A stretch of 34,199 nucleotides of DNA, from NCBI GenBank assembly GCA_030650875.1, contig JAUSDK010000104.1:1-34199 (forward strand), given 5' to 3'. Below, in pieces: positions 27,416-34,199 of this stretch. Each line of letters begins with the position of its first letter. Positions within the stretch are counted from its first letter, which is position 1. The DNA comes from Polaromonas sp. Lineage in GTDB: Bacteria; Pseudomonadota; Gammaproteobacteria; Burkholderiales; Burkholderiaceae_C. Below the pieces are notes generated by a model. It made no database searches. It was not told where the DNA came from and worked only from the letters and a program-made list of their open reading frames with translations. The translations under genes and the position numbers were made by a program.

Positions 27416-28228
27416 ATGCATGATGGCGAGGAGTCCGTTCAGATGGCCGAAGGGGGTGTGGCGCGCAAGCGTCGCAAGGGTATCTACATACTGCCTAATT
27501 TATTTACGTTGGCAGCCTTGTTCGGCGGCTTTTATGCGATCGTCATGGCCATGAACGGGCGGTTTGATCAGGCCGCCATCGGTGTGTTTGCAGCCATGGT
27601 GCTTGATAGCCTGGATGGACGGATCGCCCGCATGACCAATACCCAGAGTGCGTTTGGTGAGCAGATGGACTCGCTGTCGGATATGGTGTCGTTCGGTGCA
27701 GCGCCTGCACTGATTGCGTACATCTGGGCGCTAACCAGTCTGGGTCGCTGGGGCTGGCTCGGTGCGTTTGTTTATTGCGCCTGCGCTGCGCTGCGACTGG
27801 CTCGCTTTAATGTCAATACGGCCGTGGTGGATAAACGTTTTTTCCAGGGGCTGCCTTCCCCGGCCGCAGCAGCATTGGTGGCAGGCTTTGTCTGGTTGAT
27901 GACGGATGCCGGCATCAGCGGGCAGGATGTTCGCTGGCAAACGTTTGGACTGATGTTGTTTGCTGGCCTGACGATGGTGACCAATCTCCCGTTTTACAGC
28001 TTCAAGGATGTGCAGATGAAGCGCAGTGTGCCCTTCGTGGTCATTGTCCTGATTGCGATCGGAATCGCCGTGATCAACATTGATCCCCCGACCGTGATGT
28101 TCGCCTTGTTTGTGCTCTACGGTTTGTCCGGTTATGTGGTTTATGGCTGGCGTAAAGCCAAAGGCCTGCAGACCAGCGTCATTTCAACCTCAACGCATGA
28201 GCCTGATGAGCGCGGCTTGCATGAATAA
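27416..28228 (+). CDS. pssA: CDP-diacylglycerol-serine O-phosphatidyltransferase
   Basis: A 270-residue multi-pass membrane enzyme of the CDP-alcohol phosphatidyltransferase family that makes phosphatidylserine, precursor of phosphatidylethanolamine. The signature D-x2-D-G-x2-A-R-x8-G-x3-D-x3-D is complete: Asp64, Asp67, Gly68, Ala71, Arg72, Gly81, Asp85 and Asp89. About six to eight hydrophobic helices follow. The frame is open back to 27251, but ATG 27416 is preceded by CAGGAG at ideal spacing and gives the usual length, so the longer form is rejected. The psd gene, which I expect between ilvC and pssA in many Burkholderiales, is absent here. The leuA leader begins only 19 bases after the stop. 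Confidence 0.94.
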   Translation: MHDGEESVQMAEGGVARKRRKGIYILPNLFTLAALFGGFYAIVMAMNGRFDQAAIGVFAAMVLDSLDGRIARMTNTQSAFGEQMDSLSDMVSFGAAPALIAYIWALTSLGRWGWLGAFVYCACAALRLARFNVNTAVVDKRFFQGLPSPAAAALVAGFVWLMTDAGISGQDVRWQTFGLMLFAGLTMVTNLPFYSFKDVQMKRSVPFVVIVLIAIGIAVINIDPPTVMFALFVLYGLSGYVVYGWRKAKGLQTSVISTSTHEPDERGLHE

Positions 28229-28247
28229 ATTGTGGTAGATTCGCGTA

Positions 28248-28301
28248 ATGAAAAGAATTTCGCTAGCACTACTGCTATCTGCCAACGGGCGGAGACGGTA
28301 G
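28248..28301 (+). CDS. leuL: leuA leader peptide (attenuator, leucine-rich)
   Basis: A 17-codon frame MKRISLALLLSANGRRR, ending TAG 28299-28301. Four leucine codons lie within five positions (28263-28277), three of them CTA, which is rare in this GC-rich DNA. This is what a leucyl-tRNA sensor needs. The codons after the Leu run (28284-28290, AACGGGC) duplicate the 3' arm of the following terminator, so they can pair with its 5' arm as antiterminator. No strong Shine-Dalgarno is visible; TAGATT at 28236-28241 with TG one base upstream could be an extended -10, which would start the transcript almost at the ATG. Confidence 0.85.
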   Translation: MKRISLALLLSANGRRR

Positions 28302-28357
28302 CGTACGCGTAAACCTGATTCAACGGCCCGTTTGCACCAGCAACGGGCCGTTTTTTT
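28284..28357 (+). promoter_or_regulatory. leuA transcription attenuator (antiterminator plus terminator)
   Basis: Terminator: AACGGCCCGTT (28322-28332) and AACGGGCCGTT (28342-28352) form a perfect 11-bp stem with a nine-base loop and T to 28357. Antiterminator: AACGGGC at 28284-28290, inside the leader codons, is complementary to 28326-28332. A ribosome stalled at the first Leu codons leaves 28284-28290 free to pair and disrupt the terminator. A ribosome reaching the stop codon covers it and termination follows. leuA starts 135 bases downstream. Confidence 0.88.
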
Positions 28358-28492
28358 GTGTTGCTGGTTTTATGAAGATATAAAAACTGATCAACTTGAA
28401 GCAAGTTGTCAGCGTAAAGCCAATCGCACAACCGATTTGCCGACGACGTTGTCGCTTGAGGCATCAAGTCAAAAACCGAAGGAAAATGTGCC

Positions 28493-30031
28493 ATGACTGA
28501 AAAACTCATTATTTTTGACACCACCTTGCGCGATGGCGAGCAGTCTCCCGGCGCTTCCATGACCCGCGATGAAAAGCTGCGCATTGCCCGCCAGCTTGAA
28601 CGGCTGAAGGTGGATGTGATTGAGGCCGGTTTTGCCGCGAGTTCCAATGGTGATTTTGAGTGCGTCAAGGCCATTGCTGAAGTCGTCAAGGACGTCACTA
28701 TCTGCTCCCTCGCTCGTGCCAATGACCGCGATATTTCCCGCGCAGCGGAAGCCCTGAAGCCGGCCAATTCCGGGCGCCTTCATCTGTTTTTGGCGACCAG
28801 TGCCTTGCACATGGAGAAGAAATTGCGCATGACACCCGACCAGGTGTTTGAGCAAGCAAAACTTTCGGTGCGCTTTGCCCGCAACCTCATGGGCGATATC
28901 GAGTTCAGCCCTGAGGATGGTTACCGTTCTGATCCGGACTTTTTGTGCCGTGTGATTGAAGCGGTGATTGCTGAAGGCGCCACGACCATCAATGTACCGG
29001 ACACCGTCGGATACGCGATTCCCGAACTTTACGGCAATTTCATCAAGAACTTGCGCGAGCGCATTCCCAATAGCGACAAAGCCATCTGGTCCGTGCATTG
29101 CCATAACGACCTCGGCATGGCGGTTGCCAACTCACTGGCGGGCGTCAAGATTGGCGGCGCACGTCAGGTGGAGTGCACTATCAACGGTTTGGGCGAACGT
29201 GCCGGCAACTGCTCGCTTGAAGAAGTGGTCATGGCCGTCAAGACGCGCAAGGATTACTTCGGCCTTGAGGTGGGCATCGACACCAGGCACATTCTTGCGA
29301 CCAGCCGCATGGTGAGCCAGACCACCGGCTTTGTAGTGCAGCCCAACAAGGCCGTGGTGGGCGCTAACGCCTTTGCCCATGCTTCCGGTATCCACCAGGA
29401 TGGCGTGCTCAAGGCACGCGACACCTACGAGATCATGCGGGCCGAAGACGTGGGTTGGACCGCCAACAAGATCGTGCTGGGGAAATTGAGTGGCCGCAAC
29501 GCGTTCAAGCAACGTTTGCAGGAGCTTGGCGTCGCGATGGAAAGCGAAGCGGACATCAACAATGCCTTCGCGCGGTTCAAGGACCTGGCAGACCGCAAGA
29601 GTGAAATCTTTGACGAGGATATCCTCGCTTTGGTGAGTGATGAAAGCGTTGCCCAGGACAATGAACAGTTCGGGTTTGTATCCTTGTTCCAGCACAGCGA
29701 AACTGGCGAGCGTCCCCATGCACGCGTCGTGTTCACGGTGGAGGGCAAGGAAATCACCAGCGAATCAGATGGCAATGGCCCGGTTGATGCCTCGCTCAAA
29801 GCGATCGAATCGCATGTCAAGAGCGGCGCAGAGATGGTGCTCTATTCTGTGAACGCCATCAGCGGGTCGACTGAAAGCCAGGGAGAAGTGACGGTGCGCC
29901 TGCAAAACAGCGGTCGGGTCGTGAACGGTGTGGGTGCCGACCCAGACATTGTGGTGGCGTCTGCCAAGGCCTATTTGAGTGCCTTGAATAAACTCCAAAG
30001 TAAAGCTGACCGCGTGGCCGCTCAGGGCTGA
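28493..30031 (+). CDS. leuA: 2-isopropylmalate synthase
   Basis: A 512-residue enzyme that condenses 2-ketoisovalerate with acetyl-CoA, the committed step of leucine synthesis. The N-terminal TIM barrel shows [14 protein letters not shown] (metal Asp14) and VHCHNDLG (metal His202, His204). [16 protein letters not shown] follows, and the C-terminal 130 residues form the leucine-binding LeuA dimer domain. AAGGAAAA before ATG 28493 supports the start. Expression is predicted to be controlled by leucyl-tRNA through the upstream attenuator, in addition to feedback inhibition of the enzyme. leuB, leuC and leuD are not in the window. Confidence 0.96.
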   Translation: MTEKLIIFDTTLRDGEQSPGASMTRDEKLRIARQLERLKVDVIEAGFAASSNGDFECVKAIAEVVKDVTICSLARANDRDISRAAEALKPANSGRLHLFLATSALHMEKKLRMTPDQVFEQAKLSVRFARNLMGDIEFSPEDGYRSDPDFLCRVIEAVIAEGATTINVPDTVGYAIPELYGNFIKNLRERIPNSDKAIWSVHCHNDLGMAVANSLAGVKIGGARQVECTINGLGERAGNCSLEEVVMAVKTRKDYFGLEVGIDTRHILATSRMVSQTTGFVVQPNKAVVGANAFAHASGIHQDGVLKARDTYEIMRAEDVGWTANKIVLGKLSGRNAFKQRLQELGVAMESEADINNAFARFKDLADRKSEIFDEDILALVSDESVAQDNEQFGFVSLFQHSETGERPHARVVFTVEGKEITSESDGNGPVDASLKAIESHVKSGAEMVLYSVNAISGSTESQGEVTVRLQNSGRVVNGVGADPDIVVASAKAYLSALNKLQSKADRVAAQG

Positions 30032-30053
30032 CCTGGCGGGGTGCCTTGGTGTC

Positions 30054-30092
30054 ATTTCGCTAAGTCGTTTGAATTCAACGACTTAGCGAAAT
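30054..30092. repeat. Perfect 39-base inverted repeat after leuA
   Basis: ATTTCGCTAAGTCGTT (30054-30069) and its exact complement AACGACTTAGCGAAAT (30077-30092) flank TGAATTC. No T-run follows, so it is not a standard terminator. It lies 22 bases after the leuA stop codon and 60 bases before a true terminator. Confidence 0.8.
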
Positions 30093-30152
30093 ATTGGGGC
30101 GCTGTGCAGTGCACGGCTTCAAAACGCATTCAAAATTAAGAGTGATTTTAGG

Positions 30153-30188
30153 AAAGTCACGCAAGCGTTTGATATTGCGTGACTTTTT
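30153..30188 (+). terminator. Intrinsic terminator between leuA and pbpG
   Basis: AAAGTCACGCAA (30153-30164) and TTGCGTGACTTT (30175-30186) form a perfect 12-bp stem with a ten-base loop, followed by TT. It should end leuA transcription. Because it also lies 60 bases upstream of pbpG, it could instead act within a pbpG leader, but no leader peptide or alternative pairing is visible. Confidence 0.8.
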
Positions 30189-30247
30189 CTATCTGTATAC
30201 ACTTCAGACATTCTTTTTATTGCAACCTCGACCCGGCTCTACCCATC

Positions 30248-31345
30248 ATGTCTAAACAGATCCTCAATCGGGCATTAAAAATCTTCGGATTCCTGGCGCT
30301 GTCTGCAGCGCTTGTGACTCCGGCCGCCAACGCCGTGACGCCCAAACGTGCGATTGTAAAAAAACCGCATTCTGCAAAAATAACTGTTTCCAAATCCAAA
30401 AAAGTTGTTTCGACCCGCAAAAGCGTGCAGCTCACCTCTGGCGTAAAAAATAGAACAGTCATCCGTGCCGCTGCTGCCGCCGCCTCTGTGACTGCCGCAG
30501 TTGTGCCTGCCAAGCTTTCTTTTGGCCAGATGGCGGGGCTCCATAGCGTGCAGGATTTACTGGCCCTGAAGTCCAGCGTGGCTTTGGTGATCGATCAGGA
30601 TACGCGCGAGGTTCTGCTCAGCAAAAATGACCACGCAGTATTGCCCATCGCGTCGCTCACCAAATTAATGACCGGTGTCATCATCAGCGGGGCCAAGTTG
30701 CCCATGGATGAAATGATTGCGGTGACGCAGGATGATGTTGACACTGAAAAAGGTAGTCGGTCGCGGCTTAAGGTCGGCACCACGCTGACGCGGGGTGAAT
30801 TGCTGCACTTGGCCTTGATGTCAAGTGAGAACCGTGCGGCGCATGCCTTGGGCCGTACCTATCCAGGTGGCCTGGCAACGTTTGTCAGCCTCATGAATGC
30901 CAAGGCAAAAATGCTCGGCATGCACGACACCAGTTATGTCGAGCCGACAGGCCTTTCCAGCCGGAACCAGTCCAGCGCGCAGGATCTGGCCGCGCTGGTG
31001 ATTGCTGCGCACGGCGATCCCGTGCTTCGTGAGTTGACCACCTCCACCGGCTACCAGGTTGCCGTCGGCAACAGCACGCTTCAGTACAACAACACGAATC
31101 GTCTTGTCAAGAATCCGGAATGGGATATTGGTCTGCAAAAAACAGGCTACATCTCCGAAGCTGGGCAATGCCTCGTGATGCAGACCAAAATAGCCGGTCG
31201 CAAATTGATTATGGTGTTTCTCGATTCAGCCGGCAAGCTGAGTCGCTTGGGCGATGCCGAGCGGGTGCGTCGCTGGGTAGAGTCCAGCCCAGTGCAGGAC
31301 CCCAAAGTGAACATCAGCGCATCAGCGAAGCACATCAGCGGCTAA
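30248..31345 (+). CDS. pbpG: Penicillin-binding protein 7-like D-Ala-D-Ala endopeptidase
   Basis: A 365-residue periplasmic serine peptidase (S11 family) that cuts cross-links in peptidoglycan. The three active-site motifs are present: Ser136-x-x-Lys139 (ASLTKL), Ser193-x-Asn195 (SSEN) and Lys298-Thr-Gly300. Residues 1-29 form a signal peptide ending TPAANA. Residues about 30-95 are Lys/Ser/Ala-rich and low in complexity, a spacer before the catalytic domain. The frame is open back to a GTG at 30179 inside the terminator stem, but ATG 30248 gives a proper signal peptide. It is flanked on both sides by perfect 39-base inverted repeats. DacA-type carboxypeptidase is the alternative, but the length and lack of a C-terminal amphipathic anchor favour PbpG. 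Confidence 0.9.
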   Translation: MSKQILNRALKIFGFLALSAALVTPAANAVTPKRAIVKKPHSAKITVSKSKKVVSTRKSVQLTSGVKNRTVIRAAAAAASVTAAVVPAKLSFGQMAGLHSVQDLLALKSSVALVIDQDTREVLLSKNDHAVLPIASLTKLMTGVIISGAKLPMDEMIAVTQDDVDTEKGSRSRLKVGTTLTRGELLHLALMSSENRAAHALGRTYPGGLATFVSLMNAKAKMLGMHDTSYVEPTGLSSRNQSSAQDLAALVIAAHGDPVLRELTTSTGYQVAVGNSTLQYNNTNRLVKNPEWDIGLQKTGYISEAGQCLVMQTKIAGRKLIMVFLDSAGKLSRLGDAERVRRWVESSPVQDPKVNISASAKHISG

Positions 31346-31400
31346 GCCGGTCCGCGGGTAATGTCCCGCGTATTCGCACCAGTTTCCGAAGGCTCTCGGT

Positions 31401-31439
31401 GCATGTTAATTGCTATTTAAAAAATAGCAATTAACATGC
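31401..31439. repeat. Perfect 39-base inverted repeat between pbpG and iclR-type gene
   Basis: GCATGTTAATTGCTATTT (31401-31418) and its exact complement (31422-31439) flank AAA, giving an 18-bp perfect hairpin. Its centre contains GCTATTTAAAAAATAGC (31412-31428), an exact GCTAT-N7-ATAGC copy. It lies between convergent genes and may limit read-through from both sides, though no T-run follows on either strand. Confidence 0.88.
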
Positions 31440-31463
31440 CGGGAATAAGAGCCTGAGCCCTAT

Positions 31464-32243
31464 TTACCTGGGCTTGTAGCCAAGCGCTGCGGAGATATGG
31501 TCTGCAGTTGCTTGCAGCTTGGGTAGCCAGTGTTCGTCAAGGCGGTCGGCGGGCGCTGAAATCGATAGTCCGGCGACGAGCATGCTCTGGTCATCGTAGA
31601 TACCTGCGGCCATGCAGCGTACACCCAGTTCCAGTTCCTCATTGTCGCGTGCAATCCCATGCTGACGTGCCTCGGCTAGTTCGCGCTCCAGCGCTGGCAA
31701 CTGTGTGATGCTGTTGCGCGTTTGTCCCGGCAAGCCCGTGCGTGTGGCATAGGCACGCAAGCGCTGCGGGTCATCGGAAGCAAGAAAAAGTTTGCCTACC
31801 GAGGTTAAATGCAAGGGCGCCCGTCCGCCAATGGCCCGCACAACCTGCATGCCCGAGCGTTCGCTGTAAGCGCGTTCGACATAAATGATTTCATCGCCTT
31901 GGCGCATGCTCAGGTTCACGGGTTGCTGGGTGAGTTTGTGTAGTTCACGCATGGGGGCTAGCGCCGCATCTCGAACGCTCAAACGAGCCTTGACGAGGTT
32001 GCCCAACTCAAGAAGGCGCATACCCAGTCGATAGCTGCCCGCGACGGGCCGCTCCACAAAACGGCCAGTGGCCAGGTCGTTCAGAATGCGGTGTGCGGTT
32101 GAGGGGTGAAGTCCTGATTTTTCGCTAATTTCTTTCAGGGATACCGCTTCTTCACGGTTTGCCAGAATCTCGATCAAGGCAAACATGCGCTCAATGACTT
32201 GAACAGTCGGTGTGACGGGCGCGGGGATATCGAAATTTTTCAT
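31464..32243 (-). CDS. IclR-family transcriptional regulator
   Basis: From ATG 32243 the protein has 259 residues. The N-terminal winged helix-turn-helix (TVQVIERMFALIEILANREE, then SLKEISEKSGLHPSTAHRIL) is typical of IclR. The C-terminal effector domain has GRAPLHLTSVGKLFLAS, ELELGVRCMAAGIYDD and VAGLSISAPADRL, all characteristic. IclR regulators sense small aromatic or organic acids. The target genes are not obvious: bpt-aat lie upstream in the same direction with an 80-base gap, and pbpG is convergent. A palindrome at 32244-32260 overlaps the translation-initiation region, suggesting autoregulation. The frame continues upstream to 32318, but that part is not family-like. Confidence 0.9.
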   Translation of the reverse strand: MKNFDIPAPVTPTVQVIERMFALIEILANREEAVSLKEISEKSGLHPSTAHRILNDLATGRFVERPVAGSYRLGMRLLELGNLVKARLSVRDAALAPMRELHKLTQQPVNLSMRQGDEIIYVERAYSERSGMQVVRAIGGRAPLHLTSVGKLFLASDDPQRLRAYATRTGLPGQTRNSITQLPALERELAEARQHGIARDNEELELGVRCMAAGIYDDQSMLVAGLSISAPADRLDEHWLPKLQATADHISAALGYKPR

Positions 32244-32260
32244 ATGCAGACTTTCTGCAT
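32244..32260. promoter_or_regulatory. Inverted repeat at the IclR-type gene start, possible operator
   Basis: ATGCAGA-CTT-TCTGCAT, a perfect 7-bp inverted repeat around three bases, immediately upstream of the start codon at 32243. Its size suits an IclR operator, and a hairpin in the mRNA there would also cover the ribosome site. Confidence 0.55.
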
Positions 32261-32323
32261 CAAATTTTATCCTGTGAAATATAGGGCGCTGCCGATGCCG
32301 ATGAATTGAGCGTGGCAACCCAT

Positions 32324-33115
32324 TCAGCGGTCAATATCTGCTGGATTGGGCGCTTGGCTTGAGCTTGCAATTGCTGTAATGGCCGAGTGCACCCATTCGC
32401 CGTTGAGTAATACCTCATTGGGCTGGAATCCCGCCTTGTAGCTCATCTTTTGGCTTTCGGCGATCCAGTAGCCCAAATACACATAGGGTAGGGCAAGGTA
32501 CCTGGCCTGCTCAATTTGCCAGAGCACACTGTAGCTTCCATAGCTGGCGCGGTCATCGGGCTCATAGAACGTGTAAACGGCAGAGATGCCGTCTTCGAGC
32601 ACGTCAAGAATCGAGACCATCTTGAGTGGACCGGCCTCGCCGTTCGGCAGGCTTTCGCGAAACTCCACCAGGCGCGAATTGACGCGGCTTTGCAGCAGGA
32701 ATTGCGTGTATTGGTCAATGCTGTCATGGTCCATGCCGCCGCCAGCGTGGCGACCGTTCTGGTAGCGCAAATACAGCTCGTAATGCTCGGGCATGAAACA
32801 CAATTTGAGTATGCGCGCCTGTAGCGTGTGATGGCGCTTCCAGGCACGGCGCTGGCTGCGGTCTGGTTTGAAGCTGCCTGCGGGAACCCGCAGCGGCACG
32901 CAGGCCTGGCAGCCATCACAGTAGGGGCGGTAAGTGAACATGCCACTGCGCCGGAAGCCGTTGACGACCAGGTTTGAATAGGCGTCGTTGTGAATGAGGT
33001 GGCTCGGCGTCGCGACCTGCGAGCGAGCCTGCTTACCAGGCAGGTAGCTGCAAGCATAGGGGGCCGTTGCATAAAACTGCAAGGTTTGAAGGGGAAGGTC
33101 TTTGAGGTGCGTCAC
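32324..33115 (-). CDS. bpt: Aspartate/glutamate leucyltransferase (Bpt, ATE-family)
   Basis: A 263-residue aminoacyl-tRNA-protein transferase that adds an N-terminal residue to substrates beginning with Asp or Glu, marking them for ClpAP degradation. The block [17 protein letters not shown] has Cys66, Cys69 and Cys72. [31 protein letters not shown] and [20 protein letters not shown] are conserved ATE/Bpt segments. Bacterial members of this size are leucyl-transferases (Bpt) rather than arginyl-transferases. Start is GTG 33115, overlapping the aat stop as GTGA, so the two N-degron enzymes are translationally coupled. Confidence 0.92.
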   Translation of the reverse strand: MTHLKDLPLQTLQFYATAPYACSYLPGKQARSQVATPSHLIHNDAYSNLVVNGFRRSGMFTYRPYCDGCQACVPLRVPAGSFKPDRSQRRAWKRHHTLQARILKLCFMPEHYELYLRYQNGRHAGGGMDHDSIDQYTQFLLQSRVNSRLVEFRESLPNGEAGPLKMVSILDVLEDGISAVYTFYEPDDRASYGSYSVLWQIEQARYLALPYVYLGYWIAESQKMSYKAGFQPNEVLLNGEWVHSAITAIASSSQAPNPADIDR

Positions 33116-33879
33116 GGTGAAGTTGGCGTTCCCGCTGTCAACATCTGATTCCAGTATACGGGCTCAAAGCGCCAGACTGGAGCGGGCCGCACGGTGTTCT
33201 GATCAAGGTGGCTCACAAATTCAGTGCGGCTAATATCTGCCGCGCCAAGGGAGGCAAGATGACCTGTGTTTTGCTGGCAGTCGATCAAAGGGATGTGGTG
33301 CGCCCGGCAAAAAGTGACCAAGGCCGTCAACGCAATCTTGGACGCATCGGTACGGTGGGAAAACATGGATTCCCCAAAAACCATTCGGCCTAAATTGACA
33401 CAGTACAGACCGCCCGCCAGTTCGCCGTCTATCCAGGTTTCGACGCTGTGGGCGTGCCCGGCGCGATGCAAGGCGCAGTAGGCCTGCACCATGTCGGGAA
33501 CAATCCAGGTGCCGGGCTGGCCTGCACGGGGCGTGCCGGCACAGGCGTTGATGACTTGTTCAAACGCGGTGTTGAATCGAATTTCGCACGACGAATCCTT
33601 CGTGAAATGAATCAGACTTTTGCGCAAGGAGCGGTGCAGTTTGAAGTTACGGGTCTGCAGCACCATGCGGGGGTCCGGACTCCACCAGAGCGTAGGTTGG
33701 CCCGGACTGAACCAGGGGAAAATTCCCTGCGCATAGGCCTGCAGCAAGGTGTCTACATCGAGCGACCCGCCAGCCGCTAGCAGGCCAGGAGCCGGGTCGT
33801 TCTCGCCCCATGCCGTTGTCAGTGGAGGGAAGGCCTCCCCGGCCGCAAGCCAGGGTAGAGGGTGCGATGGTTTTCCCAT
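33112..33879 (-). CDS. aat: Leucyl/phenylalanyl-tRNA-protein transferase
   Basis: A 255-residue cytoplasmic enzyme that attaches Leu or Phe from tRNA to proteins with N-terminal Lys or Arg, feeding the ClpS/ClpAP N-degron pathway. Family blocks are [42 protein letters not shown] with [38 protein letters not shown] with [11 protein letters not shown], and [14 protein letters not shown]. Start ATG 33879 without an obvious Shine-Dalgarno. First gene of the aat-bpt pair; clpS and clpA are not here. The 243 bases upstream, to the tRNA gene, contain no other gene that I can support. Confidence 0.95.
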   Translation of the reverse strand: MGKPSHPLPWLAAGEAFPPLTTAWGENDPAPGLLAAGGSLDVDTLLQAYAQGIFPWFSPGQPTLWWSPDPRMVLQTRNFKLHRSLRKSLIHFTKDSSCEIRFNTAFEQVINACAGTPRAGQPGTWIVPDMVQAYCALHRAGHAHSVETWIDGELAGGLYCVNLGRMVFGESMFSHRTDASKIALTALVTFCRAHHIPLIDCQQNTGHLASLGAADISRTEFVSHLDQNTVRPAPVWRFEPVYWNQMLTAGTPTSP

Positions 33880-34104
33880 GGATCAGTTGCTAGTGAGCAT
33901 GAGCCCGTTGAAAAGTAAAAGTGATGGTGATCTATGCGGTGTTTTTTTGATGGTAGCGGAGTCGGTGTGGTTTGCGCCTGCAGCAGGCAATAATTGAGGT
34001 CTGCTCCAGCATTCTGAAATGCGTGAAAAAACGAGTTGTTTTCAGACGGTTAAAAAGTAGATGCTTTTACGAGCGTCGACTCCGGAAACCTGAAAAACTC
34101 AGGC

Positions 34105-34110
34105 TATAAT
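34105..34110 (+). promoter_or_regulatory. -10 element of the tRNA-Asn promoter
   Basis: TATAAT is a perfect -10 hexamer, 12 bases before the mature tRNA 5' end, so transcription would begin about six bases upstream of it. No good -35 hexamer is visible at 16-18 bases upstream. Confidence 0.65.
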
Positions 34111-34122
34111 TTACTTCTGTAT

Positions 34123-34198
34123 TCCTCAATAGCTCAGTTGGTAGAGCGCCGGACTGTTAATCCGTAGGTCCCTGGTTCGAGCCCAGGTTGAGGAGCCA
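34123..34198 (+). tRNA. tRNA-Asn (anticodon GTT)
   Basis: Complete 76-base cloverleaf. The acceptor arms TCCTCAA and TTGAGGA pair fully, followed by discriminator G and an encoded CCA. The D arm contains AGCTCAGTTGGTAGAGC, the anticodon loop CTGTTAA has GTT at 34156-34158, and the T arm contains GGTTCGAGCCC. Nearly the same as E. coli tRNA-Asn in layout. Confidence 0.97.
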
Positions 34199-34199
34199 A

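Noticed and set aside
30054-30092. Chromosome dimer resolution (dif) site
   Set aside because: The perfect 16-bp arms with a 7-base centre do not match the 11-6-11 XerCD layout or the sequence I recall for betaproteobacterial dif.
30179-30247. GTG start of pbpG inside the terminator stem
   Set aside because: It would put 23 extra residues before a complete signal peptide that begins at ATG 30248.

Overview
The window reads as chromosomal DNA of a GC-rich betaproteobacterium, most likely Burkholderiales and probably Comamonadaceae (Polaromonas/Rhodoferax/Variovorax-like). This rests on the gene families (Bug/TctC receptor, DUF3619-DUF3106-RDD cluster, ilvBHC-pssA-leuA order, bpt-aat pair) and on two kinds of small dispersed repeat that I associate with that family. 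No database search was possible, so the taxon is an inference.

Layout. 1-1503: 3' part of an RND efflux permease gene, cut by the window edge. 1533-4694 (minus): molybdenum cofactor operon moaA-mobA-moeA with overlapping or touching genes. 4804-10989: a sugar-acid catabolic island, with a minus-strand IlvD/EDD-family dehydratase (L-arabinonate dehydratase-like), an RraA-like protein, a Bug-type solute receptor and an aldehyde dehydrogenase. A divergent GntR/FCD regulator faces it across a perfect 16-bp palindrome. Two decayed fragments of sugar-acid enzymes sit near the island edges. 11034-14370: membrane H+-pyrophosphatase and soluble pyrophosphatase, divergently arranged. 14556-16342: small proteins (membrane-anchored coiled coil, HPF/RaiA-like, DUF302, one unknown). 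16339-19827: FemAB-like acyltransferase, nadE and glnB.

19860-23356 (minus): an ECF-like sigma factor gene followed by a single-pass membrane protein (DUF3619), a secreted LSPQQ-motif protein (DUF3106), an RDD membrane protein, dgkA and a LOG-family gene, with overlapping or closely spaced frames at several junctions. 23686-30031 (plus): branched-chain amino acid genes ilvB-ilvH-ilvC, then pssA, then leuA. leuA is preceded by a 17-codon leucine-rich leader ORF, an antiterminator segment and an 11-bp terminator, which is a textbook attenuation layout. 30248-33879: a penicillin-binding endopeptidase, an IclR regulator, and the N-degron transferases aat-bpt. A tRNA-Asn closes the window.

The strongest signals beyond ordinary annotation are (i) the leuA attenuator with rare CTA codons; (ii) a dispersed 17-nt motif GCTAT-N7-ATAGC, present four times exactly and at least once nearly, including inside the moeA, nadE and receptor coding sequences; (iii) a GC-rich REP-like element translated within the acyltransferase gene; (iv) two unrelated perfect 39-nt inverted repeats flanking pbpG; and (v) the sigma/DUF3619/DUF3106 cluster as a possible envelope-sensing regulatory unit.
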